From positions 434,001-498,000 of the forward strand of contig JAFKAC010000003.1 in assembly GCA_025766275.1 (NCBI GenBank): DNA of 64,000 bases. Reading direction: 5' to 3'. The notes under the pieces are model-generated. The model was not told where the DNA came from and searched no databases. It was given only the letters and a program-made list of their open reading frames with translations. Position numbers and translations under genes: made by a program. Shown in pieces: positions 22,944-34,985 of this stretch. Source of the DNA: Lactarius indigo (lineage: Eukaryota > Basidiomycota > Agaricomycetes > Russulales > Russulaceae). The stretch's first letter is position 1. Each line of letters opens with the position of its first letter.

Positions 22944-25235
22944 AGTTTGGATGAGATAGTGAGCGATTGAAGGTCTGGTGAGGCCACTGTACTGTAAAGG
23001 TAGGTGATAGAGACTTATATACTCCAGGCGGACATACACCCCGACTTGAAATTACTGTAGACCATGAAGGTATGAATGGCATCAGAGGCCACGGCCCAGG
23101 ATTCCGGATTCCAGTGTGATCTCGCTCCGGCCCCGGAGGTGATAAGGCTATGAATGTAGGGCCCGGGACTACTACTCCACCACTCCAAAGTTCAAGTATT
23201 CCGAACAGTGTCAAACAGCGCCCAGTTCCCTTTCCGTGCACCTGCCAGTGTTGTATGCACCCGTTTACCGCCGTGTATCTGTTCGTGTCAGGATCCGAGA
23301 TGATCCCGGATCAGGAGCGAGCATGCGCTTGAGCATGCGAGAGTATTAAGCGTGGTGTACATCTTACCTACGAGCGATTCGTCGTCTACATAATCGCTTC
23401 GCTTCATGCACCGCTAAACGGTAAAAGGTAATGTTGACTGAGCCTATCATCTTGGCCTTGGAGCTTATTGGATTTGCGTCACTAGTGAGCGCCAGTGGCA
23501 GATCGGGTTGAGTTGGAGGGCATAGTGGTGCCGGTTTGGTGAAGAGGGCGCAGTGGCACTGATTCAGTTAGCGCATTGACAGGTGGGTTGTAATAGGAAT
23601 GCTAATGATAGTCATGGCAGAATCAATGGGAGAGTCCTTGTCCAAGTCGATTACCTGGACGTCAGGTATTGAATGATTACAAGTACGATACACGAAACGT
23701 ACCTCGGATTTGAACCATGAATTGTCAGGACATGATAGCTGTCACGCCCAGGTAGACAGGTTCAATCAAATGATCTCGGTGCATATTTTTTACCGGGGGT
23801 GAGCGCTGGTGAGCGCTGATTCGGTATCGAATGTTTCTCCCTCACCCAACTCACGCCGGCCGATATCACACATACACGGGACATTGCTCATATAGTATCC
23901 AGTCATCGCCCACGACTTGTCTAATTCGTTCAGTTCTCGCCCCTTGCTTAGCCCATATTCTTGGCACGAACCGAGTCGGGTGAAGTTCGAGGCCCTTAGT
24001 CTGTTCGACGACTCAGTCCTACTTACAGCAGCGTACTCGGCTGGGCGCACCATCAAAGACCGAAACACTGGCCAAGACATCTCGTCGCTAGGGTGTGACA
24101 TCAGCATGCGTGGCGAATCACTTTCAGGGGACTACAGGTAAAAATATCCATGCGGAACACCTTGCACTTTTTATAGACAATCTCCATCTCCATCGTCCGG
24201 GAAAGTGGGTGAGTCTGCGACTCAGCACGGCACTTGGAGCAGCCGTACCATTACTTGCAGCATGGTGCACGGATGTAGACTTCAGTTAGGCGTTCATGAC
24301 GTGCCTTTTTATAGAGGACACGAAGAGTCGGTGCTAGTCAACATTTAGGCCAAAAAAAGACACATAAAATTCGAAGACCTCACCACATTTCACACGTAGC
24401 TCTATGGAGGCGCACGAGTCGAATGTAGGAGTGGTGTGCAGAGCGAGCCCGTGCTGGGCGCCAGTTTCGGAGTTGAATATTAAAATAAAAATAGTTTTTG
24501 AAAACAAAATATTACATAAAATATTTGCAACAGTTGGTTTACAATTTTAGAAATTAATCCTTCCTTTTCTACCTGACATCACCTTCACCTTGCTTGACAA
24601 GGTCATTGGCAGATTGAAATTACCCAAGACCCGGAACAAGTGGATCGTAGCTTACATTTTGTCGATTTCGGAAAGTTAACCCCGTGCCGGGCCAAACAAA
24701 GCCATTTTGGGTAAGAGCCAATCGCAGTCTGAATCCCCAGCGCAATCTGTCTCGTCAATGTTACCCTCTGCGGAGGTGCTATTCAGCTTTAGTTGCTCCT
24801 TGCTATGCCGGACTATCAGTATATCTCGCAAGAGCAGAAACGATTAGTTTGTCCCCTTTCGCTGTCCCTCAAGACCAATGAGATTACATATCAAACTGGA
24901 ATCAGTTTCAAGACCAGTATTTGGACGATCCAGCGTGTCATCGGACTAGCATAGGATATACCGCGAGCAATCTTGCTCGTCTCTCATACTGGCCCCATCG
25001 TGTCGCCAAAACTTTACTCAATTAAGATATTATTTGGCACGGCCCTCAGCCATCTTCTTTGCACAAACGTCTATAGTTTTCAAAATAGCTGGAATAGATC
25101 AAGACGAATCGTAATACAGGCGCGTAACGAGTGACTCCACCGCTTGATGCAACATCCCCTGAATTTAGGCCACAGAACACAGGCTTATAAGAATGGAGAA
25201 TAGATAGCCCGCAGAATGGGCTCCACCGGTGACAT
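22944..25235. other. Intergenic between terpene synthase and P450 9
   Basis: The terpene synthase promoter occupies the left end. No open frame here resembles a gene. AT-rich low-complexity DNA lies at about 24470-24560. The imperfect repeats of GTGAGCGCTG at 23800-23820 are too short to interpret. Confidence 0.4.
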
Positions 25236-27393
25236 TCAAGCCAAGGCACTCGAACTTGCCCTTATCAAGTCCTCTGCGATCTTATCTCTCGGAGTAATAG
25301 AAATCTCAAACTCCGGCAGCCAACTGGATTTTGCTAGATCAGCTACAAACAGGCTCATGTCATAGGTTTACTCACATGGCGATATCAGGTAGGACCGTAT
25401 CGTAGGGAGGCGGAGAGACCGGAATTTCGTTCCCGTCCTTGTCCTTCTCCTTTGTTATGTTGAACACGGACACCATTGACGCCGCCATCACGAAGAGTAC
25501 CGTGTCGACGAAGTGGCGCCCAGGGCAATGCCGCCTACCTGCACCAAACGCCAACGGGATCAATGGATCGTCGACGAATTTTCCATCCTTGTCGAGGAAT
25601 CGTTCGGGTTTGAATGCCTCCGGGTCGGGATATAGCTCCGGGTCGTGTAGGACACCCCTGCCAATCCATTTCAGAACCTTCTTGATAGCAACTGTACTAT
25701 ATGATCGTCACGCACCATGCGTTGGCTATGACCGTAGCACCTACAAAGCGAAGGATGTCGATAACTTCAATCAACATTGAAGAATACCCACAAACCTTTT
25801 GGAATAAAGTAGTTCCTATAGAAGTCATCCTCAGTTGGCGAGTGGGGAACGCCTCCATTCAGGGGTTAGTACATGGCGCTATTGACGGAAGCGAGGAACT
25901 CGCACCCAGTGGCGCCACGATATGCCACCTCATTATTTCTTTGGTCATCGCATCTAGGTACGGAAGACGCGGCCTGTCCTCGTACGTTGGCAGCCTATCT
26001 CTTGAGAGGACTGAGTCAAGTTCTGCTTGCGCTCGCTTCTGAACGTCTGGATAAAGGACAAGCGCGAGGAAAAGTGAGGACATAGCGGCAACGGTCTAAA
26101 AGTCGCGCGTTAGCCAAGAAACAGGCTACGAGAATAGGGAAAACACGTGCTGTATCTGCACCGGCTGATGCTTAACGTAAGCGCTACATCCATTCGTAGA
26201 TGGCACAGGGATTTACCTTGGAACAGGGACCCTAGAACATCTTTGATATCTTGCTCCGCACGTCGATGTTCCTCGCCGCTCAGGAGGTCTACGTTTTGGA
26301 TATATTCACTTGCTATAGATGGTATCCCGGTGCCGTCACGCTGGCGATCCATGAGTGGTGATACACTGGCAGAATGTAACCCAATTCGTACCATGGATTG
26401 CCTCACATAGTTCATAGGCTCGTCTTTCATCCTCGTCACCAGCTCCCTACATTCGCTCGCCAGTGGCTCATACTTGAACAAAGGAACCCATGAAGGGAGG
26501 CGTTTGACTGAAAATAGCCGTGAGATACTCGAATGATAGTAGGGGATAAAGGAACCGCACGGATTGGGAAGTGATTTACTAATGCTGTTCCGGGTAAAAA
26601 GAACGGTTTCATGATGTCGCCAACCCTTTTCGGTGGATACAAAAGGTCATCCTTCTCTTTCAGCTCATACCCGTAGCTAAGGCGCATGAGAAGTTTTCCT
26701 TGAAGACTACAATGCGAGTCAGCAATTATCGGGTAACGTGGCGGTGGGACCAACAGATGGATGTGGTCGCGGAAGCCCTTCGGGTTGGTAAGTAACCACC
26801 CAAGATACACGTGCACCCTTTCCTCAATCAAACGTCGATCCAAGGCGGGTGCGCCAGGACGGAAGCTGCGCTCTATTAACTTTCTACCTTCACGCCAGTA
26901 ATTTCCCACTCTAGCCATTGGAAGCATCCAATCCACATTTAATCTGAGCCATTAGTAGGATCAGCGCCAATTGCAAGGGGAGGATAAAGATCAGACGAAC
27001 AAGTCAGACTCAAGGACCGGATATGGTGTTCGATCCGCATACATCTCTCCACGCTTTTCGAATAAATCCTTGATGGCTGTCGGCGAATTCAGAATGATAA
27101 CTACTTGGTCCAAAGCTTGGAGGGATATAACATCGCCTAATAAACATAAACCTAGGTCCAGAGGATAAATACCAGGAGATGTTAGTCCTACCGTATTTCT
27201 TAGACATCTTCGAGTAGGCCACCCAGGGAGAGAGCATTGGGACATCCAGAAGATTGCCAATGATAGGCTTGGGTGGAGGCCCTGGGGGATACGGGAAGCC
27301 TCTTCGCCTTCGGTGGTCACGAAAGGCGAAGAGGACATAGAGAAGTGCAGAGAAAGCGAGGCAGTCGATCGCTGTGACGAGAGAAATCAGCAT
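25236..27393 (-). CDS. Cytochrome P450 monooxygenase (not of the array type), intact, 522 aa
   Basis: Twelve exons on the minus strand all stay in phase: 27393-27192, 27136-27001, 26943-26755, 26706-26561, 26507-26392, 26340-26217, 26164-26151, 26095-25906, 25852-25796, 25740-25716, 25657-25376 and 25323-25236. The protein has an N-terminal membrane helix (LISLVTAIDCLAFSALLYVL), hinge PYPPGPPPKPIIGN, I-helix AGADTT, ExxR as E362-R365 (KEIMRW), FKPERF and haem loop FGAGRRHCPG with Cys444. Exon 7 is only 14 nt and supplies AGADT; the intron after it must use a GC donor (GCACGT) to give AGADTTVAAM. It is typical of large Agaricomycete P450 families (CYP64-clan-like). Adjacent to the terpene synthase and on its strand, it is the likeliest oxidase of the terpene scaffold. 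Confidence 0.9.
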
Positions 27394-29119
27394 ATCTGAA
27401 CTGGGCCAACAGTGGAAATGAAGAACATTAGATGCCTATTTATGAGCAAACCCACAGGCGCATGGAATCCCAATATCCGACGAGACTTCAAACCGAACCG
27501 AATACGCTGTGGTGTAAGTTACGCGGGGTTCTGTTGTCATTCGACGATTCGAATTTTGAGGCATCTTGGTACAAGCCCAAGAATGGTCATATTCATCGAT
27601 ACGTGGAATGTGCTATTTTTTCGCAAGCGGAAACAAGAACGGAAATGCACTCACATCCAACTCGAAGATTACTTCTCTAGGATGTGTATGCAATGTTACA
27701 CGGACATCTGCGACTTACTCGCTTGCTCTTTGATTGATCTGATTGTTCGGAACAGTCTCATATCTGGAGATGATGTACGCAAGAATGTATGAGTCGGATA
27801 TCACCAGTATGTCGCCTCGGCGGGCCTACAGTAAGCATTTTGGAGGACCGGCGGTGGGCGCCACAATTTACCCGAACTGTGGCTGCGATCCCCCTGAGTC
27901 GAATATGATGGGAACAAATGTTCAGTTGGACACAGAAGCACTCATGCGTAATTAATCATGCCCTACTGAAGGTTCGTAGCTTATCAATATGCCGTAGTCT
28001 CCGATCATTTTTCCCGCTGTTCGCATGACTCAGGTCAGGTCCAGATAGTTACACTGGCAACTAATAGGAGCAGAGCCCTGGTTGGCCCGGCGGACAGAGG
28101 TTTGTCTCGCGCCGCATCAGCCAAGAAATAGTCGCGTGTGGCAGCCTGAGTATTTTGAAGGGAGGGGCCGGACAATAGACTTAACCATAATAGTTGATTT
28201 TATTATCTTTGTGACGTGGATCTTGAATGCAAGCGTTGGTTGACCGGCTCGGCGGGCCGATGGAAACGGGGTTTTCGGAGTGAGTGCTTCTGATCGGCTA
28301 CCATCTCCACGCGCGCCCTCCCCTGTTTCCGTGCGGGTGGCCTGCGCCTTGGCCTGCGCTCCCCGTTTGCACGCAAATGGGTATGTGGATGCAGGAGTGC
28401 AACTCGCATTACCCATCCCCCTTGTTTCAGCCCACCGCTCGGGGTGCAACGGGGGTGCGTACCCCCCTTTTTGCCCACCACTGTTTGCCCCTCGAAGACC
28501 CGAAGACAAAAATGTGAACACAGTTTATGTAATATACGTCAACTAAGATAGATATTTTTCCAAGAAACCTGTCATCCGAATGTGCTACGCCAGCAACCTG
28601 TCAGCACAACTGTCAACAACGTGTTAAAAAAAACCATTAGCCGAGCAAGATGAAGACTTTTGCACAAAGATTAAGGTTAAGAACCATGAAGAATGAAATA
28701 TGATATTTTTGTCCGGCCCCGCCCTTCATACATACGAGTGTTGCTGTTCGGTGCATTTGAGAAGGCCCTTGCGAAAAAAAAAAAAAAAACAAGGACCATG
28801 TGGTTGATGCAGTTAGCACTACATCGAGAGATCAGCGTCACGCTGAAGTCCGTATATAATTTCGTGTTTCGTTTACTTGATCTGGTTTTGACCGCATTGA
28901 TGATGACTTACAGTAGCATACATGTCCTCCGACTGTTAATTCATCCATTTTACTCTTCAACTTTACCTGTCATCCGATGCCAGTGGTAAGCCACAAGTCC
29001 ATGGTCCAACACGCTGCAAGAACACATCTCGTAAACTTTCTGCATTCCATTGGGGGTGTCCCAGTGGCAGCAAACGCAAAGGCAGCTAGGGATTGTCAGG
29101 GGTGACCCGGTATTCCAGT
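27394..29119. other. Intergenic, no gene recognised
   Basis: Contains the P450 promoter, GC-rich CCCGTTTGC/GCACGC-type sequence at 28290-28500 and an A17 tract near 28773-28790. Small frames lack motifs. Confidence 0.4.
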
Positions 29120-29122
29120 GCT

Positions 29123-29178
29123 ACCCGTACCAAGAAAAACCCCTACCCTTTGTCAAGGATAGGGGTTTTTGTACGGGT
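29123..29178. repeat. Strong imperfect hairpin
   Basis: Outer arms ACCCGTAC and GTACGGGT (8 bp, perfect) enclose inner arms 29135-29150 and 29155-29170 that pair at 15 of 16 positions around a 4-nt loop; a CAAG bulge lies on the left. Further CTACCC/GGGTAG words lie just outside. It could be the end of a small transposable element or a transcript hairpin; no target-site duplication was found. Confidence 0.6.
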
Positions 29179-30181
29179 TTCAAGGGTAGTGAAGCATGAA
29201 AACCCGCGCGGGTAGTGGCATGTTTAGACAATGAATAAACGAAGACAACATATTTTACGACCTAGTGATGGTATTCCAACCGACAGGAAGCTCAAACTCC
29301 TCTCCGAACCTCCTCTGCCTGCACAATGTGGTGCCCGACGTGTGCTAGGTCGTTGAGCGCGGGCCCCAGCATGTGGAGGTCAGCGAGGGTGTGTGTAAAG
29401 ACGGACACGCTTCATCGGCCACGGGCTTGAATATTTCTTCGACTCCAAATAGAGAGCCGGCGTTCAAGTTAGTTGGGACTGCACGAATTAAGTTAGATGG
29501 GCTTAAGGAACGGGCGGTCATTAGGTCCCAACAGGAGCTGGCAACCCTCCTGCAACCGCGCCACCGCGCCCACACTGATGTCCGTTCCCAACGAACCAGG
29601 GCCAGGGCTGATTAGCGCTGATTCCTTGCACGGGGAGTCAAGTACCTTGAGTGATGGTAGTAGTAGTCATTGTTGTCCATGCTGTCCGATTAGTCTAGCT
29701 CGCGATCAAAATCGAACCCTCGTCCTTTTCCTGCGCGATTGTGTTCCCTGCGCTAGGAGGCGCCGCACCGCACCGTGCTGTGAGTTATCCCTCGAGACTC
29801 GGATCTGCAATGCACCGGCCATGAAGGACATGGGAAGGTCGGATGTATGAAAAGGAAGAGGCTCAACGACGAAATTGCCATCGATCTCTGGTGACTTCAC
29901 ATAGCCCAATTCTCCCCCTTGTCGACCAGTGACTCCAACCACCCCTGCAACCACCACAGCGTGTCGCAAACGAGAATGTGAGTAGCCGAGATTATGGTAT
30001 GGAGTGAGTAGCACGATTATACCATAATATCACTGTATAGTCATTCTATTAGCTCTACTAGCTGTCACGAGTGAGTCTGTGTCAAGTCCTTGTAGAGATG
30101 GCCGACGTCACCAGTGTAGCGCAGTCCAACAAGAAGTGGTAACCTGAGAGAATAGGCGAGTTGCACTGCAGGCTGCGGCTC
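29179..30181. other. Intergenic with an unidentified broken coding-like stretch
   Basis: On the minus strand about 29320-29420 reads VFTHTLADLHMLGPALNDLAHVGHHIVQAEEV. This looks protein-like, but I cannot assign it to a family and it runs into stops upstream. No gene is called. Confidence 0.3.
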
Positions 30182-30905
30182 CTATTTGGGCGAATAGTGC
30201 AGAAGGCTCGAGCCATTTGAGCCGCTCCTCCATGACTTCTTTGCTTCGTTCGCGCTCCTTGATCTTCTCAAGCTGCACCTGTTGTCGATCTTCTTGCCTT
30301 CGCGCTCCTGCCAGCGCGCCTCATTCTTAGCGATGACAGCGCTCTCGTCGAGAAAACGCTGGCGGATGCGCTCTACGTCCGCATCGGTATTGAGCATTTC
30401 TGCGAAAAAGTCGTCTGGTCTCGAGAAGGAGAGACTGTGATTTGTGGCGAGCGAGCGAACGGTCTTTGAACCATGTAACGCCCGCTTGTAGCTTCATCAC
30501 AGGTAGAACCAGTCAGCTGGGCTGGGATTAACGAAAAACGACGCTCACAAGGTAAGCTCACAGTTCAAGTAGTCGTTCAAGTCAACGTTGATCGTCTCGG
30601 GAAAGGATACTGTGAGAGTTTTGATCCATGGAAGCAATGCCAGTTTTATAGTATCATGTATGTGTTCGAGCACCCTATCCGTCTCCACGAAATCAAATTA
30701 GATGAGAGCGAGCGAAAGACAACAAATGGCGCACTGTATTGCCCATTCCGATTTTTCTGCCTGGAACTGCGTCTTCATCGACCGAGTCAATGTCCTCGTC
30801 GTCCAACGCGATTTCCTCCCCACCACTACTCCCACCCTCGTAATCGTCTTCTGTTTTGTCGCCGCTCCCCACATCTTCTCTGTTGCCTTTTGCCTTCTTC
30901 ATCAC
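30182..30905 (-). pseudogene. EBP2 (rRNA-processing protein) gene fragment
   Basis: Pieces of the EBP2 family appear in order on the minus strand but in shifting frames. They are the acidic segment EDIDSVDEDAVPGRK, then LPWIKTLTVSFPETINVDL, then YKRALHGSKTVRSL, then SFSRPDDFFAEMLNTDADV continuing to RIRQRFLDES, and finally VQLEKIKERERSKEVMEERL. EBP2 is a nucleolar protein needed for 60S subunit assembly. Missing connecting sequence, stops and a frame change near 30295 show that this copy is dead. An intact gene is expected elsewhere. It lies among other housekeeping-gene fragments, which suggests gene capture or segmental insertion. Confidence 0.7.
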
Positions 30906-31961
30906 TGACTGCAGTGCCCGTCAGTGCGCAAGATCAAACTTGTTAAGGCTATCCTCTTCTAATTCATGAAGGTTGCGAGGGCTGCGAGAGGCAGTGGTGG
31001 GGGTGTGAGACCACGGCCGGAAGTAAGAGGGGGGGGGAACCTACTTGACATGCAAGGCTGAGGAGATGGAGTGCTGATGATGGGAGTCATGGGATTCGAC
31101 TTGGGCTTGTTCATTCAGGGCGAAAATGGGCAATACCCGCCATTACTGCACCGCTCCCACTCGTGACCTACCCATCGCGCGTCACCCGTGCTAGTTCGTC
31201 ACACGTGTGACAATCCCGCATTGTTTCTGCACCTTGTTCTACACAAAAACCAAACAAGACTTCAGAGTATAGGAAATCCAGCTGGCTAGGCCTATGAGTA
31301 TGTGCAGTCATTTAGTGTTTTTTTTTTTTTTTTGCAATAGCCCGTACGTGACACTCTCGGATGACGTAGATCATTGGGGAGGACTGGGAACCGAGAAATG
31401 TAAGGTCCTTGCTTATAGGACGCCAAAGGCCTTTCACTGTTGGTGCCCTCGGGCTTCTGTGTCGAGGAACGTGTCGCAGGTTCCGAGTTAGTACTAACAA
31501 GAGTACTAGGATGGAACAACTTGAAGGGATGGAACGACTAACTACATATCTCGGTCCACGGGGCCGCTGCCAGTGGGGCGATCGAGAATGGAAGCGTCGT
31601 TTGGAACCTTGTTTGGAACTCGCGAGCAAGGCCGCAACGCAAGGAATGATTATTCATACCGCAACATTCTCATTCGCGTAAACATCGTGTCGGCGATGCA
31701 TTTTACAGTACTGAGGCATGGATTAGAACCACATAGCTGGACCAGCTAGAACTGAAGACCAGATAATTCTGGTCAGTTGAGTAACAGTTGCCCTCGCTTT
31801 GGGACAACCAACACCACACTTTACGATCTCTGAATCAACCCGGGCCATATAGTGATGGTGGGATGAGCGCGACGGCTGATGCTGAATAGGACCCCAGATA
31901 AAGATGGCCACCCAGAGAGAATAACATCAACGATTTGATTATATTCTATTTTTTTTTCTAG
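30906..31961. other. Intergenic, no gene recognised
   Basis: Holds a G9 run near 31028-31037 and a T16 run near 31318-31334. No coding signal that I trust. Confidence 0.4.
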
Positions 31962-32285
31962 TGAGACTCGAAAAAATGGAAGCACGTAGCGCTTTGCCGT
32001 GCTCGAGGCCGCGCGCGAGGAAGAGTTCTCCTCGCTGAAGAACGCCCCTGATACTGGCACGCATGATCCCGAGACCAGCCGCTGCGATCTCCTCGCGCAG
32101 CACCGCCGCTTCCTCGAGGCGGCAGGCGCGGCGGTCAAGGACAGCATAGACATAGAGATCGAGCTGTCGCACTGCTATCGCCGTTCATGACGTAATCCAC
32201 TGGCGAGGTCTAGCGCCAGTCAAGGGCAAGACATTCACGCGTCCGGGTGTGGTCAGCTCCGTGGTTGGAGATTCCCGCCACCTGG
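31962..32285 (+). pseudogene. UDP-N-acetylglucosamine pyrophosphorylase (UAP1/QRI1) C-terminal fragment
   Basis: After a plausible intron acceptor (T-tract then CTAG at 31961) the + strand reads RFAVLEAAREEEFSSLKNAP, then DPETSRCDLLAQHRRFLEAA, and further on VKGKTFTRPGVVSSVVGDS in another frame. These are conserved C-terminal blocks of the eukaryotic enzyme that makes UDP-GlcNAc for chitin. A TAG just before RFAVLEA and a frame change with missing sequence around 32180-32225 show it is a dead fragment. The N-terminal catalytic part is absent. Confidence 0.75.
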
Positions 32286-32689
32286 ATGCGCGGAGGCGCG
32301 AAGAGACGTAAAAACGACGCGTGATGACGGACATGAATAATGAAGGACCCGGAGGATCTAGGCTAGTTATATGTACAATAAGCGCCCCTACAAATCGGTT
32401 ACCTGCGTTCGGTCACGTCTGGTAGGAGTGTTCTTTGTTTCTTTGAAATCTATTGCATCCTCCCCCAAGATTCAAGGTGGTGTGTGTGTCCATAACTAAG
32501 ATATATTGGCACTGGCCCATGTCAGGGGACGGAGAGTCAGCTTGCCACGTTCACTGCTCCGCCTTCTGCCTTACGGACCCTTGTCCGTCTTCTCCAGTTC
32601 TTCTCGAAGGAATGCGAACAAGCGCTGAGCGCGCTCGGCATTCGGCTGCAAATGTTCGATCTCGGTCACTCAGGACGACCGAGCTACAG
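32286..32689. other. Intergenic
   Basis: No gene recognised between the UAP1 fragment and the taxilin-like pseudogene. Confidence 0.35.
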
Positions 32690-34985
32690 ACAGAGGCGAA
32701 ACGAAGCCCAGAAGGCGAAAAAAAAAATTAAAAAGAATGCATGCGTACCTCTTTGCAGCACGAAATGAGGCTCTTCCACCAGCATCGTCTGGGCATTCTG
32801 TGCGTCGTCCAGTTTCTTCCGAATTTGTTGATTCTAGCGAAGGGAGATGCAGTGCAAAATGAGAAAGGGGACTATTAGAGAAACGCACCTCTTTTCCGAA
32901 CCTCTCAACCCGTGCCTTCTCCGCGAGCTGCTGCTTGCTCTGCAGGTCGCGCGCGGGACAGCTGGACCTCGAGTTCCTTAGACCGGAATGACGCACTCTC
33001 ACAGTTCGTACTGCCGAAGGATGTCCTTGAGCCGCTCGCACACGCTGTATCACTCTCTCGCGTCAAAGCGTCTGCGCACCAAACCCTGCAGATGAACAAC
33101 ACGTATGCGCCATCAAAGACATCCTCCAAGGTCCGCGTTGACCTGGTACACGACATAAATCAGCCATTTTGCAACTGCTGGCGCTTAACGGCACAAGGAA
33201 AGGGGGGAGCATACTCCGCAAGATCATCCGACCAAAACATTGTTCAGCTTTTGTCAGCGTAGCTCGTTCTCGTCCTGGGCGCGTCATAGAGAATTAGGAA
33301 AAATCGATCGCGCAGGCAGAGTGGGCTTACTGAGTCCTTCCGCGCTTGGGCCCTGCCATCAGATACATGAATTCGACTGCAGCGTCTCGTCGCGATCTTC
33401 CCATTGCTGCTTCTTCTGGCGTCTGCTCAGCTTCCACCTGGCGCCCTTCATGCGTAGATGGTTCTATCCCGCATGGTGCACCCGCTTGCCACCCGTCTCC
33501 GAGGACAAGGGTCAGTACAGTATACCCAGAGGAAGGCAAAGGTAGGGTCAGTAGCGGTTTCGAGCCTGCGAAAGCTCTCGTCAGGAGGCTACCGCTACCC
33601 CGACCGCGATCTTTTGAGACCATTTAGGATGCCTACCAGTCTTGAGAGACTGGTCGCAAGGGGCTAAGGACGAGTGGGGAGGAGAAAGGGCTTCCCGCTC
33701 AGCTATTATAGCCAGCTGCGCTCCCACAGGTGCTCCTGGCAGCACAATCCCCTTTCGGGGGGCTAGCTGCACTTCTCAGGCTCTATGTGGTCACCGCAGC
33801 GAAACCAATCACCACGGGACCCTTCTGCCATCCCTTAAGAGGATTCGCCGAAGCGATAGAGATTTGAAATTTGTGCCCGAAGCGGACTTCGGGCTCGCAC
33901 CAGGGGCGTTGCGCGCGACACCGTTTGTCAGCTTCGAGGCGCCGTTGGTCGGCTCTCCGTTCCTCTTTCCATCGCTCGTCCGCATCTCCATGCCGTCCGT
34001 CCAAGCGCCGAAGAGCTTCGCGAGCTTGGTCTTGCGCAAGATCTTGAAGAAGAGCTCTGCGTGGTAGCAGCAGACGGCTTTGATGACGACGTCCGGCGGC
34101 TGGTGGAACTTAAGGTCCTGGATCTTTGCCTTCTTGGCGCCCTGCGAGGTGTCGTTCTTTGTTTGTACGATTTAGGGGTAGGGTAGGTATTGGTGGAGAG
34201 TGGAATGTCAAGTGCGTGCGCACCTCGTCTTGCTCCTCCTCCACGAACAGGGAAAGCCGTTTACCGTCCTCCTGGCAATGATTGGGTTCCTGTATGCTAA
34301 CACACTTTGGGAACATTTGCCCACCTCCAGCTGCTTGTTGTCCAGTCCGGGAATGTGCCCAAAGCGTCATCACTGATACTTGAGACACGATGCACCTTTT
34401 GCAGCTCTCGTCCCAGGTTCTCCATCTTGACCTTTGTCTGATTCAACTTTGAAAGTTAGGCTTTTCGTTACATTCGCATGGAATTCAGGAGGGGGAGAGG
34501 TGGGGAAAGAGGAAGTATACCAGCGTCCTTGTCTTTGAGCTGCTTCTGCTTCTGGTGCTCGCACTCCATGCGCTTGAACTCCTGCAAACTATGAGCACTC
34601 AGCACCCGAGCGAGGGGTGCAGATGATGGGTGGTGAACGCGCACCGACTCAATGTATCTCACATGTATCGCATTCTCCTCCAGTCCGCGGACATGTTTCT
34701 GCGCTTCCTCAGCTGTAGCACGCGAACAGCACTGTATGGTCGAGATGAGCGTATAACAACAGATGATTGGCTGACGCGCGCACCATAGCGGTGTTCATCC
34801 TTCCTCCACCAACACTTCCACTTCCTCGAGCACTGCGATGCGGTTCTTCAGGCTCTCGTACATCGCAGCCGGGGACCATCGACGCGGGGACCTTCATTTT
34901 CGACTAGCCATTCGCGACTGCTCCGCAAGGCTGACGCACCAACCCGGACGCTGTGGCTGAGGTGGGGCCTGTCGATGTCTTGACG
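32690..34985 (-). pseudogene. Taxilin/SUMO-like gene, decayed second copy
   Basis: On the minus strand the order is taxilin N-terminal exons (about 34900-34220: LKNRIAVLEEVEVLVEE, NLARELQK), then the SUMO-like exon (LKFHQPPDVVIKAVC, AELFFKILRKTKLAKLFGAW), then its end near 33430-33350 (GRQVEAEQTPEEAAM). After that come taxilin C-terminal-type words at about 33000-32780 (KELEVQLSRAR, RKKLDDAQNAQTMLVEE). A repeat element of about 400 bp splits the SUMO-like exon at 33457-33860. The 5' end, including the start codon, is missing, since homology to the copy at 1-1357 jumps near 34980. Frameshifts and stops are present. The order suggests that in the parental gene the SUMO-like segment lies between the two taxilin halves. 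Confidence 0.7.
33457..33858 (+). repeat. Dispersed repeat element, copy A (inserted in taxilin-like pseudogene)
   Basis: This segment interrupts homology between the two taxilin/SUMO copies and matches 40339-40805 in inverted orientation. Shared landmarks in order are TTGCCACCC, ACAAGGGTCAGTA, GAGCCTGCGAA, CTCTCGTCAG, GCTACCG...CGACCGCGA, TGCCTACCAGTCTT, TAGCCAGC, GCGCTCC, CCCACAGGT, AGCTGCACTT and ATGTGGTC, ending in CGAAGCGATA. No open frame is conserved between copies, so it is probably a non-autonomous element. Target-site duplication is uncertain (TAGAT-like on both sides). Confidence 0.7.

Noticed and set aside
33540..33620. A tRNA-like B box (GGTTTCGAGCC) in repeat copy A, suggesting a SINE
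   Set aside because: The matching position in copy B reads GTTCCAAGCC, no A box at the right distance was found, and no tRNA fold could be drawn.
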